A stretch of 63,022 nt of DNA from Mycobacterium sp. 1245111.1 (GCF_001673405.1 NZ_LZLV01000042.1:1-63022), one strand, 5' to 3'; positions 1-8,809 are shown, counted from the first letter of the stretch. Notes: generated from the letters alone by a model not told the origin. A program made the numbers and translations.

Positions 1-2
1 AC

Positions 3-923
3 ATCGGCTTCTGGTGCTCGGGCTCATGCGATTACCTTGCGGGCCGGGCATTCTCGTTCATCTCGGCGATCGACTCGATCGGGGCGGTGCCCCCGATCAA
101 CGAGTCGCACGTCGAGATGGACGCCGCCTGGGCGCTGTACGAGGCCTACATCAAGCTGCTCACCGGCGAGGTCGACACCGCGCTGGTGTACGGCTTCGGC
201 AAGTCCTCGGCCGGCACGCTGCGCCGGGTGCTGTCGCTGCAGACTGACCCGTACACCGTGGCGCCGCTGTGGCCGGATTCGGTGTCGATGGCGGGGCTGC
301 AGGCCCGGTTCGGCCTGGACTCCGGCAAGTGGACCGCCGAGCAGATGGCGCAGGTGGCGCTGGATTCGTTCGCCGTGTCCGAGCGCACCGACTCGGAGAA
401 GCCGGCCAAGAGTATCGACGAGTTGCTGGCCAGGCCGTACTTCGCGGATCCCCTACGGCGCCATGACATTGCGCCGATCACCGACGGGGCCTCGGCGATC
501 GTGCTGGCCGCCGGCGACAAGGCCCGCGAGCTGCGCGAGAACCCGGCGTGGATCACCGGCATCGAGCACCGCATCGAGACCCCGGTCCTCGGCGCCCGCG
601 ACCTGACGACCTCACCGTCGACGCAGGCCTCGGCCAAGGCCGCGACCGGCGGGGATGCCGGCTCGATCGAAATCGCCGAGATCTATGCGCCGTTTACCCA
701 TCAGCAGTTGATCCTGACCGAGGCGATCGGCCTGCCGTCGTCGACGAAGATCAACCCGTCGGGCGGCGCGCTGGCCGCCAACCCGATGTTCTCCGCCGGA
801 CTGGAGCGCATCGGCTTTGCGGCGCAACACATTTTCGATGGTTCGGCAAACCGGGTGCTCGCTCACGCGACCAGCGGCCCGGCCCTGCAACAGAATCTCG
901 TCGCCGTGCTGGAAGGGAAATAA
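3..923 (+). CDS. ltp4: Ltp4-type thiolase-fold aldolase, 5' end cut off by the window
   Basis: The reading frame is open from the first bases, so the start lies outside; 306 residues are visible against about 354 in M. tuberculosis Rv3522. It has the SCP-x/thiolase-like fold: an early FWCSGSCDYL segment, EIYAPFTHQQLI and a C-terminal NPSGGALAANP segment. By my hand alignment the position of the thiolase nucleophilic Cys (near ESHVEMDAAW) holds no Cys, which fits an aldol-lyase rather than a thiolase. In rhodococci Ltp3 and Ltp4 are linked to removal of C24-branched sterol side chains. The OB-fold (DUF35) partner usually encoded next to it would be upstream and is not seen. It is followed 2 nt later by ltp3, so the two are probably co-transcribed. 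Confidence 0.85.
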   Translation: MGFWCSGSCDYLAGRAFSFISAIDSIGAVPPINESHVEMDAAWALYEAYIKLLTGEVDTALVYGFGKSSAGTLRRVLSLQTDPYTVAPLWPDSVSMAGLQARFGLDSGKWTAEQMAQVALDSFAVSERTDSEKPAKSIDELLARPYFADPLRRHDIAPITDGASAIVLAAGDKARELRENPAWITGIEHRIETPVLGARDLTTSPSTQASAKAATGGDAGSIEIAEIYAPFTHQQLILTEAIGLPSSTKINPSGGALAANPMFSAGLERIGFAAQHIFDGSANRVLAHATSGPALQQNLVAVLEGK

Positions 924-925
924 CC

Positions 926-2095
926 ATGGCGGGCCAGTTGGCTGCGGTGCTCGGCACCGGCCAGACGAAGTACGTTGCCAAGCGCCAGGACGTGTCGATG
1001 AACGGTCTGGTTCGCGAGGCCATCGACAAGGCGCTGGCCGACTCCGGGTCGACCATGGACGACATCGACGCGGTGGTGGTCGGCAAGGCCCCCGACTTCT
1101 TCGAGGGCGTCATGATGCCGGAGCTGTTCATGGCCGACGCCGTGGGTGCGACCAACAAGCCGCTGATCCGGGTGCACACCGCCGGGTCGGTCGGCGGGTC
1201 GACCGGTGTGGTGGCGGCCAGCCTGGTGCAGTCGGGCAAGTACCGGCGGGTGCTGGCGATGGCGTGGGAGAAGCAGTCCGAGTCGAATGCCATGTGGGCG
1301 TTGAGCATTCCGGTGCCGTTCACCAAGCCGGTGGGCGCGGGTGCCGGCGGCTACTTCGCACCGCACGTGCGCTCCTACATCCGCCGATCGGGCGCGCCGA
1401 CGCACATCGGTGCCATGGTCGCGGTCAAGGACCGACTCAACGGAGCTAAGAATCCGCTGGCGCACCTGCATCAACCCGACATCACGGTGGACAAGGTGAT
1501 GTCGTCGCAGATGCTGTGGGACCCGATCCGATTCGACGAGACCTGCCCGTCATCCGACGGCGCCTGCGCGGTGGTGATCGGTAACGAGGACATCGCCGAC
1601 ACACGAGTTGCCGACGGTCATCCGGTGGCCTGGATTCATGCCACCGCGTTGCGCACCGAACCGCTGGCCTACTCCGGGCGCGACCAAGTCAACCCGCAAG
1701 CGGGACGCGATGCCGCCAAGGCGTTGTGGAAAGCGGCCGGCATCACCAGCCCGATCGACGAGATCGACGCCGCGGAGATCTACGTGCCGTTCTCCTGGTT
1801 CGAGCCGATGTGGTTGGAGAACTTGGGATTTGCGCCCGAGGGCGAGGGATGGAAGCTCACCGAGGCCGGTGAAACCGCGATCGGCGGACGGATTCCGCTC
1901 AACGCGTCCGGCGGCGTGCTGTCGTCGAACCCGATCGGTGCGTCCGGCCTGATCCGGTTCGCCGAGGCGGCCATCCAGGTGATGGGCAAAGGCGGCGATC
2001 ACCAGGTTCCCAACGCGCGCAAGGCACTTGGCCACGCCTACGGCGGCGGCTCGCAGTACTACTCGATGTGGGTCGTGGGAGCGGACAAGAAGTGA
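926..2095 (+). CDS. ltp3: Ltp3-type thiolase-fold lipid-transfer protein / aldolase
   Basis: A 389-residue SCP-x-like protein, close to the 394 residues of M. tuberculosis Rv3523. The ATG at 926 was chosen because it lies 2 nt after the ltp4 stop, with GGAAGGG just upstream; longer versions of the frame run back through ltp4. The C-terminal half carries the family segments EIYVPFSWFEPMW, NASGGVLSSNP and GHAYGGGSQYYSMWV. The thiolase Cys position reads HTAGSVGGSTG, with no Cys, as expected for an aldol-lyase-like member. Its likely role is retro-aldol cleavage of tertiary-alcohol side-chain CoA esters together with Ltp4. Its stop overlaps the GTG start of the next gene, so it is translationally coupled to the luciferase-like protein. 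Confidence 0.85.
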   Translation: MAGQLAAVLGTGQTKYVAKRQDVSMNGLVREAIDKALADSGSTMDDIDAVVVGKAPDFFEGVMMPELFMADAVGATNKPLIRVHTAGSVGGSTGVVAASLVQSGKYRRVLAMAWEKQSESNAMWALSIPVPFTKPVGAGAGGYFAPHVRSYIRRSGAPTHIGAMVAVKDRLNGAKNPLAHLHQPDITVDKVMSSQMLWDPIRFDETCPSSDGACAVVIGNEDIADTRVADGHPVAWIHATALRTEPLAYSGRDQVNPQAGRDAAKALWKAAGITSPIDEIDAAEIYVPFSWFEPMWLENLGFAPEGEGWKLTEAGETAIGGRIPLNASGGVLSSNPIGASGLIRFAEAAIQVMGKGGDHQVPNARKALGHAYGGGSQYYSMWVVGADKK

Positions 2096-2970
2096 AGTAC
2101 ACCTGCAGCATCGCGTTCGGCCAGATCGACCAACTGATCGAGCTGGCCAAGACCGCGGAGGAAGTCGGGTTCGATTCGATCGCGCTGCCGGACTCGATCT
2201 TCTATTTCGAGAAGCAGTCCGTCGACTACCCCTACACCGCCGACGGCAAGCGGATGTTCGACGAGGAGTCGCCCTGGGTCGACCCGCTGATCCTGGCGGG
2301 CGCGATGGGCGCGGTCACCTCGAAGCTGCGGTTCTACACGAACGTGATGAAGTTGGGTTCGCGCAACCCGCTGCTGCTGGCCCGCCAGGTCGGCTCGGTA
2401 GCCAACCTGACTAACAACCGCTTCGGCTTCGGCGTCGGGATCGGTTGGGCTCCGGAGGAATTCGAGTGGTGTGGGGTGCCCTACGCCAAGCGCGGCAAAC
2501 GTGTCGACGAGATGATCGAGGTCATCAAGCTGGTGCTGGCCGGAGGCATGGTCGAATTCCACGGCGAATTCTACGATTTCGACCGCCTGCAGATGAGCCC
2601 GGCGCCCACCGAGCCGGTGCCGTTCTACGTCGGCGGCCACACCGACGTGGCGCTGCGCCGAGCGGCACGCGTCGGCGACGGGTGGACCAGCGCGATGATG
2701 ACACACGCGGAGCTCGCTGAGACAATCGGCAAACTAGACAAGCTTCGCACCGAATATGGCCGCGCGGACTTGCCTTTCGAGATCCAGGCGGTCTGTGTCG
2801 ACAAGTTCGGCGTGAACGGCCATCGCGAGCTCGCCGAGATCGGGGTCACCGACTACATCACCATCCCGTGGCTTCTGGACGGGCTCGGGACCGATGCGCC
2901 GATCGAGAAGAAGAAGGACTCGCTGAAGCGTTTCGCGGACACCTACATTCATTCGGGATGGCAGAAATGA
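2092..2970 (+). CDS. LLM-class (luciferase-like) probable F420-dependent oxidoreductase
   Basis: A 292-residue TIM-barrel protein of the luciferase-like monooxygenase superfamily. Supporting segments are the N-terminal EVGFDSIALPDSIFY, KLRFYTNVMKLGSRNPLLLARQVGSVANLTNNRF, FGVGIGWAPEEFEWCGV, KRGKRVDEMIEV and VPFYVGGHTDVALRRAARVGDGW. In mycobacteria most proteins of this type use F420. Rv3520c, two genes before ltp4 in M. tuberculosis, is an LLM protein in the same neighbourhood. The GTG start at 2092 overlaps the ltp3 stop (GTGA) and excludes an upstream extension inside ltp3. The substrate is unknown; a sterol-derived CoA ester or ketone is inferred only from context. Confidence 0.8.
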   Translation: MKYTCSIAFGQIDQLIELAKTAEEVGFDSIALPDSIFYFEKQSVDYPYTADGKRMFDEESPWVDPLILAGAMGAVTSKLRFYTNVMKLGSRNPLLLARQVGSVANLTNNRFGFGVGIGWAPEEFEWCGVPYAKRGKRVDEMIEVIKLVLAGGMVEFHGEFYDFDRLQMSPAPTEPVPFYVGGHTDVALRRAARVGDGWTSAMMTHAELAETIGKLDKLRTEYGRADLPFEIQAVCVDKFGVNGHRELAEIGVTDYITIPWLLDGLGTDAPIEKKKDSLKRFADTYIHSGWQK

Positions 2971-3374
2971 AGGACACCCCCGCGCACCTGGCCGGTAAGC
3001 GCTCCCGCGACGCGGTAGCGGCCCGAGACAAGGAAGCGTGGCTGGCCGTGTTCGCCGACGACGCCATCGTCGAAGACCCCATCGGCCCCTCGCATTTCGA
3101 TCCGGAAGGCAAGGGTCACCGCGGCCGCGACGCTATCTCGGCCTTCTGGGACATGGCGATTGCACCGACGGACAAGATCGAGTTCGTCTTCGACAAGACC
3201 TACCAGTGCGGCAACGAGGAAGCCAACGTCGGCCACATCCTGATTACCGCGGCCGGGCATCAGGTCACCGCCGAAGGCGTCTTCACGTACAAGGCCGACG
3301 GCGACGGCAGGATGCTGGCGCTGCGCGCATTCTGGGAACTCGACCAAGCCACCGCGAGCGCCCGCAAGATCTGA
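2967..3374 (+). CDS. SnoaL/NTF2-fold ketosteroid-isomerase-like protein (Rv0760c family)
   Basis: A 135-residue cone-shaped NTF2-fold protein. It resembles M. tuberculosis Rv0760c closely, sharing the order of elements KEAWLAVFADDAIVEDPIG, GRDAISAFWDMAIAP, VTAEGVFTYK and LRAFWELD. Rv0760c binds steroids, but I cannot tell whether this copy is catalytic; the EDPIG segment is where the family usually carries an active-site acidic residue. The start at 2967 gives an ATGA overlap with the preceding gene; an ATG 9 nt earlier (2958) is possible. It is the last gene of the ltp4-ltp3-LLM unit, which suggests a sterol-intermediate isomerase or carrier. Confidence 0.75.
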   Translation: MKDTPAHLAGKRSRDAVAARDKEAWLAVFADDAIVEDPIGPSHFDPEGKGHRGRDAISAFWDMAIAPTDKIEFVFDKTYQCGNEEANVGHILITAAGHQVTAEGVFTYKADGDGRMLALRAFWELDQATASARKI

Positions 3375-3439
3375 ACCGCGCGCCCCTGCGCCTCGTTACC
3401 AGAAGGGGCCTATAGCGCATCGCCCCGGGGAGCCGCGGC

Positions 3440-4048
3440 ATGGACGAGCCTATTCGGGTACGGAGCGACCTCGACGCGCCCTCACGCTGGAGCTGTCTTT
3501 TCAAGTGGTGTGTACTCGCGGTGCCGCACTACCCCATCCTGATCGTTCTGTACCTGCTGTACCCGCTCGCGACGATCGCCGCCGGTGTCGCGATCATGTT
3601 CACCGCGCGCTATCCGAGGCCGCTGTTCGACTTCAACGTCGGCGTGCTGCGCTGGTCGTGGCGGCTGATGAACTATCGCTTCCCGATGAACAGCACCGAC
3701 AGGTACCCGCCATTCACCCTGGCGTCGCAACCGGACTACCCCGCCGATCTCGAGGTGGACTACCCCGACGGCCCGAAGAGTCGGACCGCGCTGTTGACGC
3801 GCTGGCTCCTGGGCCTGCCGCAGATACTCCTCTGCTGGTCGCTGGAGCCGTTCCTGCAGCTGCTGTGCGTCGCAAATGCGGTGTGGCTGGTGTGCGAAGG
3901 CACGATCAACACGGGCATGTTCGATCTGCTGCTCGGCATCGTCAGGTGGCGTTATCGGGTTGCCGTGTATGTCTCGATGATGCGCGACGAATACCCGCCA
4001 TTCCGGATGGATCTGGGCAATGTAGGGAAGGGTCATGGCGCGCCGTAA
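3440..4048 (+). CDS. DUF4389 membrane protein
   Basis: A 202-residue membrane protein. It has a long hydrophobic stretch at about residues 25-55 (VPHYPILIVLYLLYPLATIA), a FNVGVLRWSWRLMNYRFPMN segment, a hydrophilic central part rich in YPA/DYPDG, a second hydrophobic region at about 118-150, and a near-repeat of the first motif (GIVRWRYRVAVYVSMMRDEYPPFRMD). The paired R-W-x-x-R and YPPF motifs are typical of the DUF4389 family, whose function is unknown. It overlaps the following methyltransferase by 14 nt, so the two are probably translated together. The 65-bp gap upstream separates it from the ltp unit. Confidence 0.7.
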   Translation: MDEPIRVRSDLDAPSRWSCLFKWCVLAVPHYPILIVLYLLYPLATIAAGVAIMFTARYPRPLFDFNVGVLRWSWRLMNYRFPMNSTDRYPPFTLASQPDYPADLEVDYPDGPKSRTALLTRWLLGLPQILLCWSLEPFLQLLCVANAVWLVCEGTINTGMFDLLLGIVRWRYRVAVYVSMMRDEYPPFRMDLGNVGKGHGAP

Positions 4049-4667
4049 TCCGCTGTTCCCGTATCTCTACCGACTCGGCATGCCGCTCTTCGACCGGCTG
4101 TTCTATCGCCGCTATCGGCGCGAGGCGATGGCCCACGCGTTCGGGCGGCTACTGATGGTGGGCCTTGGTCCCGGAACGGATCTGCTGTTTCTCCCCGCGA
4201 CGGTGACCTCGGTGGCTGCGGTGGAACCCGAAGCGGCAATGCGCCGGATGGCCACCGCGCTGGCACGGCGCCACGGCATCGAGGCCGACATCGTCGACGG
4301 GATCGGTGAATCAATCCCGTTCGGAGACAACAGCTTTGACTCGGTGCACATCGGTTTGGTGTTGTGCTCGGTCGACGACGTCGACGCCACCCTCGCCGAA
4401 ATCCGGCGGGTCCTGGCGCCCGGCGGCAGGCTGGTCGTGCTCGAGCACGTCCGCGGCGAAGGCTTGATGGGCCGGTTCCAGGACCTGATCGCCCGACCAT
4501 GGTCGTGGCTGGCGTCTGGGTGCGAGCCGAATCGCCGAACCGTCGACGCCATCAGCGCCGCCGGGTTCGACACCGCCGGTTTGCGCCGGATTCGGCGCAC
4601 CCTGGTGCCGCCGCCATGCACCCCTCACCTACAAGGATTCGCCACGGTCATCGGCCAGAATGCGTGA
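4035..4667 (+). CDS. Class I SAM-dependent methyltransferase
   Basis: A 210-residue Methyltransf_11-type enzyme. Motif I reads LLMVGLGPGTDLLFLPA, followed by the acidic residue after strand beta2 (VAAVEPEAAM), motif II/III around DIVDGIGESIPFGDNSFDSVHIGLVLCSV and the post-motif EIRRVLAPGGRLVVLEHVR. The C-terminus (HLQGFATVIGQNA) is typical of small mycobacterial methyltransferases. The substrate cannot be read from the sequence. It overlaps the DUF4389 gene by 14 nt. Downstream is a 210-bp gap holding a weak inverted repeat right after the stop (GTGAA...TTCAC, 4664-4683) and AT-rich promoter-like sequence, so this is probably the end of the transcription unit. Confidence 0.8.
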   Translation: MARRNPLFPYLYRLGMPLFDRLFYRRYRREAMAHAFGRLLMVGLGPGTDLLFLPATVTSVAAVEPEAAMRRMATALARRHGIEADIVDGIGESIPFGDNSFDSVHIGLVLCSVDDVDATLAEIRRVLAPGGRLVVLEHVRGEGLMGRFQDLIARPWSWLASGCEPNRRTVDAISAAGFDTAGLRRIRRTLVPPPCTPHLQGFATVIGQNA

Positions 4668-4842
4668 AACGTGGCGGGTTCACCCCGTTGCACGACCGTT
4701 ATCTTTTGTTCATCTCTTATTCAGGTATCGTTAAGCTTCAGTTCATGCACCACCCGTGTCTCCAATATGTCCCACAGGATCTACTCACTCTTCCTGGGTT
4801 TAGCGCTCAGGTTTCTTTGGGCATCTCCTCAGGGCATGCAGA

Positions 4843-4858
4843 AGTGACATAAATCACA
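4843..4858 (+). promoter_or_regulatory. Candidate CRP/Cmr-type operator
   Basis: The 16-mer AGTGACATAAATCACA matches the CRP-family consensus TGTGA-N6-TCACA at all positions except the first base. It sits 19 bp before the ATG of the secreted protein that starts at 4878. AT-rich sequence with a possible -10 element (TATCGT, about 4725) lies further upstream. The position close to the start would suit repression or roadblock control, but a second promoter nearer the gene would change that. The call rests on motif match only. Confidence 0.5.
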
Positions 4859-4877
4859 CTCTCGATTGGAGTTTCCG

Positions 4878-5399
4878 ATGAGTGCTCGCGCTATGACACT
4901 CGTTCTCGGCACCGCCGGTGCCTTTCTCGCCGCCGGACTCACCTCAATGGCGACGCCCCCCGTTGCCAACGCCGACGACGGGGCCGACCTTCTATCTGCG
5001 TCCCTTGCGGCCGACCCCGCTGCGTTCCTCCCCGCGGCGGCGGACCCTGCCGCGACCGTCCTGGGCGACGGCTTTACCTTTACCACCGACCCATTGCTCG
5101 CGATGTTTGGCATCACGGACATCGGGGCGTTCAACGCTGACCAGGATTTCGAGGCGATGATTCTGCAGATTCCGTCGCTTGGCATCACGGATGTGTTGAC
5201 TTCCGGAACCGAAAGCACGAATGACTTGGCGCAGTTCGGGGTGTCCAACGCCATCGGCCTAGGCATGGAAGGCGTGACAGTCAACACGTTCATGGATTCG
5301 ATGGACCCCATGCTGAACAGCTCGTTCACCATTCCCTTCACCGATCCACTCGCCGGGCTATGGGACATTCTTGTTTCAAACGACTTCTTCGGCCTCTGA
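4878..5399 (+). CDS. Secreted protein of unknown function
   Basis: A 173-residue protein with a clear Sec signal peptide (MSARAMTLVLGTAGAFLAAG, then ...PPVANA, cleavage probably before DDGADL). The mature part is acidic, rich in Ala, Asp and Phe, and has no Cys. Two loosely similar segments, LLAMFGITDIGAFNADQDF and IPSLGITDVLTSGTES, may be an internal repeat. I do not recognise the family; the style is that of small mycobacterial exported proteins with PE/PPE-like tails. The ATG at 4878 has GGAG 6-9 nt upstream; an in-frame TTG at 4866 is less likely. The next gene is convergent, 25 bp away. Confidence 0.65.
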   Translation: MSARAMTLVLGTAGAFLAAGLTSMATPPVANADDGADLLSASLAADPAAFLPAAADPAATVLGDGFTFTTDPLLAMFGITDIGAFNADQDFEAMILQIPSLGITDVLTSGTESTNDLAQFGVSNAIGLGMEGVTVNTFMDSMDPMLNSSFTIPFTDPLAGLWDILVSNDFFGL

Positions 5400-5424
5400 G
5401 GCGGACAGCTGATCTGACGTCGTC

Positions 5425-7929
5425 TTAGTCGACGCTGACGGCGTCGATGATGTTGAGCCGCGCCGCTCGTCGCGCCGGCGGCAGCGATCCAAGCAAGCTG
5501 ACCGCCAGCGCGCCGACGGTGAACACCAGAGCCGTCCGGCTCGGCCGGAAGTCGACGGTGAAGTTCATCATGTCGGCACTCACCAGGCTGTAGAGCCACT
5601 GGTCGGCCAGGCCGAACAGCAGCCCGCAGACGCCGCCGACGATGCCGATCGCGGCCGCCTCGGCCAGGATCATCCAAAGGGTGAACCGCCGGCTGGTGCC
5701 CATCGCCCGCAGCACGCCGATTTCACGACGCCGCTCGAGCACTGAAAGCGTCAATGTATTGAAAAGCGCTACCGCCGCGACGAATACGACGATGATCCAT
5801 ACCGCGTTGGCGATGAACATGCTCTGGTGCAGCGGTGCCTCGAGACCCGACAGCGCGGTACGGCCGCTGTACACATAATTCGGCGCGGGCACTACCCGGC
5901 GGACGTCGGCGAGCAGACGCTTCGGATCCACACCGTCGGCCGCAGTGACCTGTAACGCCGTCGCGGCCGGGCGATCGAACCATGTCCGCATGTGGTCGAG
6001 GTCCAATCCGACGGTGCCGATGACGGTCGAGAAATACGGGACCAGCGCCAGTACCGTCGTCCGCTGCGGGCCATGCGGCGTCTGCAACTGGAGGGCGTCG
6101 CCGACCCGAACGTGCAGGGTCTTGCCGAGGTTTTGCGACAGCACGACACCTCGGCCTTCGAGCACCGACTTGCGCACCTGCTCAGTCAGCGCCGCAAAGA
6201 GCGGATCGGCACTACCGGAGGAGAACCCGTCGAGCAGGACGCGGGTGCCACCGACTTCGGCGAATCCGGCTGCGCCCTTGGTGACTCGCCGAACACCCGG
6301 CACCGCGGCCACCTTGTCGGCAATGTCTTGCGGCAGGGCGTCGGCGGGATAGCTGTCGGGCGGGTCGGCGCTCACCCACACATCGACCCCCGCGACCGGG
6401 GCGAATATGGCTCGGGCCGAACGGATCATGTCCGCGTTGGTACCGGTGATGACGATGGTGGTGACGACCGCAATGAGGACGGTCATCACGGTGGCCCACA
6501 CTCGTCGCGGTGCCCGCTCGATCGTCGCCGCGGCCAGCGGGCCCACCGACCCGAACAGCCGGGCGATCGCGGCGGTGGCCTTGACCATGACCGCTGTCAA
6601 CGCGAAACCCAGGGCGATCTCAGCTGTGAAGAGCGCGAACACGGCCGCGAAGGCCAACGGGCCGCGTCGGCCGAGGACGACGAGAATCGACACCGCGAAA
6701 ATCGCGACGGCCGCGATACCAAAGGCCATTCGTAGCCAACGGGGAACAAAGTCGGCCGCCGAAACGCCCACCGGCGCAAGGGCTTCGATTGGCGAGACCT
6801 TGTATACCTGCCGGGCGGCCATCGCCGACGCCGCCACCGCGGTGGCGATCGTCGACGCCAGCGCGACCGGTATCGCGTATCCGGGCAGCCAGTATTCGAC
6901 CCGAGCTTCCAAACCTTGGGTGATCGCCGGTGGCAGTCGGCCAATCGCGATGCGGCCCATGGCTATTCCAATGGCGCAGCCAATGCCGCCACCGAGTAGA
7001 CCGAGAAGCGCAGACTCGGCAAGTAGGTCGCGCACTATGGTGGTGCGGCGACCGCCGATCGCGCGCAGCATCGAGATCACCGGGCGTCGCTGGGTGATCG
7101 CCATCGTCATCGTGGTGTAGACCAGGAACGCGCCAACTACCAGCGCAACTCCGGCACCCATCAACGCCATGTAGTTCATCAGCTTGACGCCGTCACCGGC
7201 TCGCACCGCCCGCATACTGGGCGCCGCGACGATTGCCCGATCCTTCACCGCCGCGGTGACCCCGGCGCGTACCGCGGCCAGGTTGGCGTGCGGCTTGGTG
7301 GTGATCAGGATCGAGTCGAGTTGCCCCTTTCGCCCGGTTATGTTCTGCGCCAAAGCAAGTGGGGCAAGCACATAGTGGCCGCCGTTGAGATCGGCAAGCT
7401 GCTTGCCGGTAAGCACCTCCGTCACCGTCACCGAGGCGGAGCCCAACTGGAATTTCTGCCCCTTGACAACGCCGACCTTGGGCCCAACCTGAACACCATT
7501 GGGGTTATCCGACAGCTCCTTCACCGGTTTGCGGACGGCATCTTTCAACGCACCGCCCAACTCGGCGCTGCTGGCGTCCGCGCCGAACAGCAGAACAGGG
7601 CCCGTCGGCGTGGACGTCGTGGTGCGAATCATCGGAGCGGCGGTCGCCACCCCGGGCACCGCGGCGACGTCGGCCGCGACGGTGTCGGGAAAGCCCGCGT
7701 CGGTGATACCCGAAACTTCCAGCGCGGCGATCCCTGCGATCCCTTCGGCCAGGCGGTTCACCGACCCGGTGATCGACCCGAAGATCCCGATGACCGCCAC
7801 CAGGTACATCGCCGAAACCGCCATCACGGCAACCGAAGCGGCGGTGCGACGCCGGTGCACGACAAGCTCACGCAGGCTGAACACGCGCAGCCGGCTGGCC
7901 GACGCGGCGATCGCCGAGCCTGGGCTCAT
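5425..7929 (-). CDS. ABC transporter permease with two FtsX domains
   Basis: An 834-residue permease of the MacB/LolCE-like type. It has one N-terminal membrane helix near residues 25-50, a large extracytoplasmic domain, three helices around residues 310-440 (first FtsX domain), another pair near 455-510, a second extracytoplasmic domain, and a C-terminal FtsX domain ending ARLNIIDAVSVD. FtsX signatures EVISxLRAIGG-like (RRPVISMLRAIGG) and RRREIGVLRAMGTSRR occur once in each half, so the protein is an internally duplicated permease. The frame runs further upstream, but the ATG at 7929 forms an ATGA overlap with the ATPase stop, which fixes the start. It probably exports a lipid or peptide or remodels the envelope. 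Confidence 0.85.
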   Translation of the reverse strand: MSPGSAIAASASRLRVFSLRELVVHRRRTAASVAVMAVSAMYLVAVIGIFGSITGSVNRLAEGIAGIAALEVSGITDAGFPDTVAADVAAVPGVATAAPMIRTTTSTPTGPVLLFGADASSAELGGALKDAVRKPVKELSDNPNGVQVGPKVGVVKGQKFQLGSASVTVTEVLTGKQLADLNGGHYVLAPLALAQNITGRKGQLDSILITTKPHANLAAVRAGVTAAVKDRAIVAAPSMRAVRAGDGVKLMNYMALMGAGVALVVGAFLVYTTMTMAITQRRPVISMLRAIGGRRTTIVRDLLAESALLGLLGGGIGCAIGIAMGRIAIGRLPPAITQGLEARVEYWLPGYAIPVALASTIATAVAASAMAARQVYKVSPIEALAPVGVSAADFVPRWLRMAFGIAAVAIFAVSILVVLGRRGPLAFAAVFALFTAEIALGFALTAVMVKATAAIARLFGSVGPLAAATIERAPRRVWATVMTVLIAVVTTIVITGTNADMIRSARAIFAPVAGVDVWVSADPPDSYPADALPQDIADKVAAVPGVRRVTKGAAGFAEVGGTRVLLDGFSSGSADPLFAALTEQVRKSVLEGRGVVLSQNLGKTLHVRVGDALQLQTPHGPQRTTVLALVPYFSTVIGTVGLDLDHMRTWFDRPAATALQVTAADGVDPKRLLADVRRVVPAPNYVYSGRTALSGLEAPLHQSMFIANAVWIIVVFVAAVALFNTLTLSVLERRREIGVLRAMGTSRRFTLWMILAEAAAIGIVGGVCGLLFGLADQWLYSLVSADMMNFTVDFRPSRTALVFTVGALAVSLLGSLPPARRAARLNIIDAVSVD

Positions 7930-8666
7930 CTCCGCACCCGGGACAGCTCGTCGGAACCGATGCGTCCGTCTTGCAGGGTGATGACGCGATCCGTCGTCGC
8001 CGCGGCGTCTGGATTGTGGGTCACCATCACCACCAGACGTCGGCCGCCTTCTTCGTGCGCTACTTCGGCCAAGAGCTCCAGAATCGAAGTGCCCGTGGCG
8101 GAGTCGAGATTGCCGGTTGGCTCGTCGGCAAGAATCAACGACGGGTTCATCATCAGCGCGCGGGCCACCGCGACCCGTTGCATCTGACCACCCGACAACT
8201 CCGCCGGTCGGTGCTGCGTCCGATCGCCAAGACCTACCCGGTCCAACAGGCGAACCGCGTCGGATCTGACACTGCCGAGACGAACACCGTCGAGCAGTTT
8301 CGGAACCGCCACGTTTTCCCACGCCGACAGCGTTGGCAGCAGGTTGAAGAACTGGAAGACGAAGCCGACGCGATGGTGACGGAATCTGGAGCGTTGCTCG
8401 TCGCTCAAGTGGCCGATCTCGGCACCGTCGAACATGATCGACCCCGAATCGGGCGAATCGAGGGCGCCCAGCAAGTGCAGCATCGTGCTCTTGCCCGCAC
8501 CCGATGGTCCGACGATCGAGACGAACTGCCCACCTTCGAATTGAAGACTCACTCCACCAAGAGCCCGCACCGCCTGACCGCCAACCTGATATTGGCGCAC
8601 AACGTCGCGCAGCTCGATCGTCAGCCAACGACTCAGAGGGCTACGGGTGTCGAGTCGTGTGTTCAT
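7926..8666 (-). CDS. ABC transporter ATP-binding protein, MacB/LolD type
   Basis: A 246-residue ATPase with Walker A GPSGAGKST, Q-loop VGFVFQFFNLLP, signature LSGGQMQR, Walker B LILADEPTG with the LolD-type TGNLDS extension, and H-loop VMVTHN. The ATG at 8666 was chosen because GGAGG lies 6-7 nt upstream; an in-frame ATG 66 nt earlier has no such site. It overlaps the permease gene by 4 nt, so the pair forms one exporter. No accessory periplasmic protein gene is next to it. A link with sterol metabolism is not evident. Confidence 0.9.
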   Translation of the reverse strand: MNTRLDTRSPLSRWLTIELRDVVRQYQVGGQAVRALGGVSLQFEGGQFVSIVGPSGAGKSTMLHLLGALDSPDSGSIMFDGAEIGHLSDEQRSRFRHHRVGFVFQFFNLLPTLSAWENVAVPKLLDGVRLGSVRSDAVRLLDRVGLGDRTQHRPAELSGGQMQRVAVARALMMNPSLILADEPTGNLDSATGTSILELLAEVAHEEGGRRLVVMVTHNPDAAATTDRVITLQDGRIGSDELSRVRR

Positions 8667-8769
8667 GGCCCTCCGGAAGAACGCAGCACTCACTCGGCCG
8701 CGACGAATCGGACGCGACGGCACTTGTGCCATGTACCACGAGGCCGGACACCAATTGGTTCAACAGATC

Positions 8770-8783
8770 GAAAATTAATTTTC
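8770..8783. repeat. Perfect 14-bp AT-rich palindrome in a divergent promoter region
   Basis: GAAAATTAATTTTC is fully self-complementary and lies between the divergent ABC exporter and SRPBCC genes. It is strikingly AT-rich against the GC-rich surroundings. A strong -10-like element, TATAGT (8810-8815), follows on the + strand. It could be an operator for either gene, or simply a bent AT tract. Confidence 0.45.
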
Positions 8784-8809
8784 CCGTCGGCGCAGATCAG
8801 CTACGCGTG

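Noticed and set aside
4664..4683. GTGAA...TTCAC inverted repeat after the methyltransferase as a terminator
   Set aside because: The 5-bp arms are too short and no T-tract follows.
7930..8628. N-terminal extension of the ABC permease to 1067 residues
   Set aside because: The extension lies in the wrong frame over the ATPase gene. The ATGA overlap at 7926-7929 fixes the true start.
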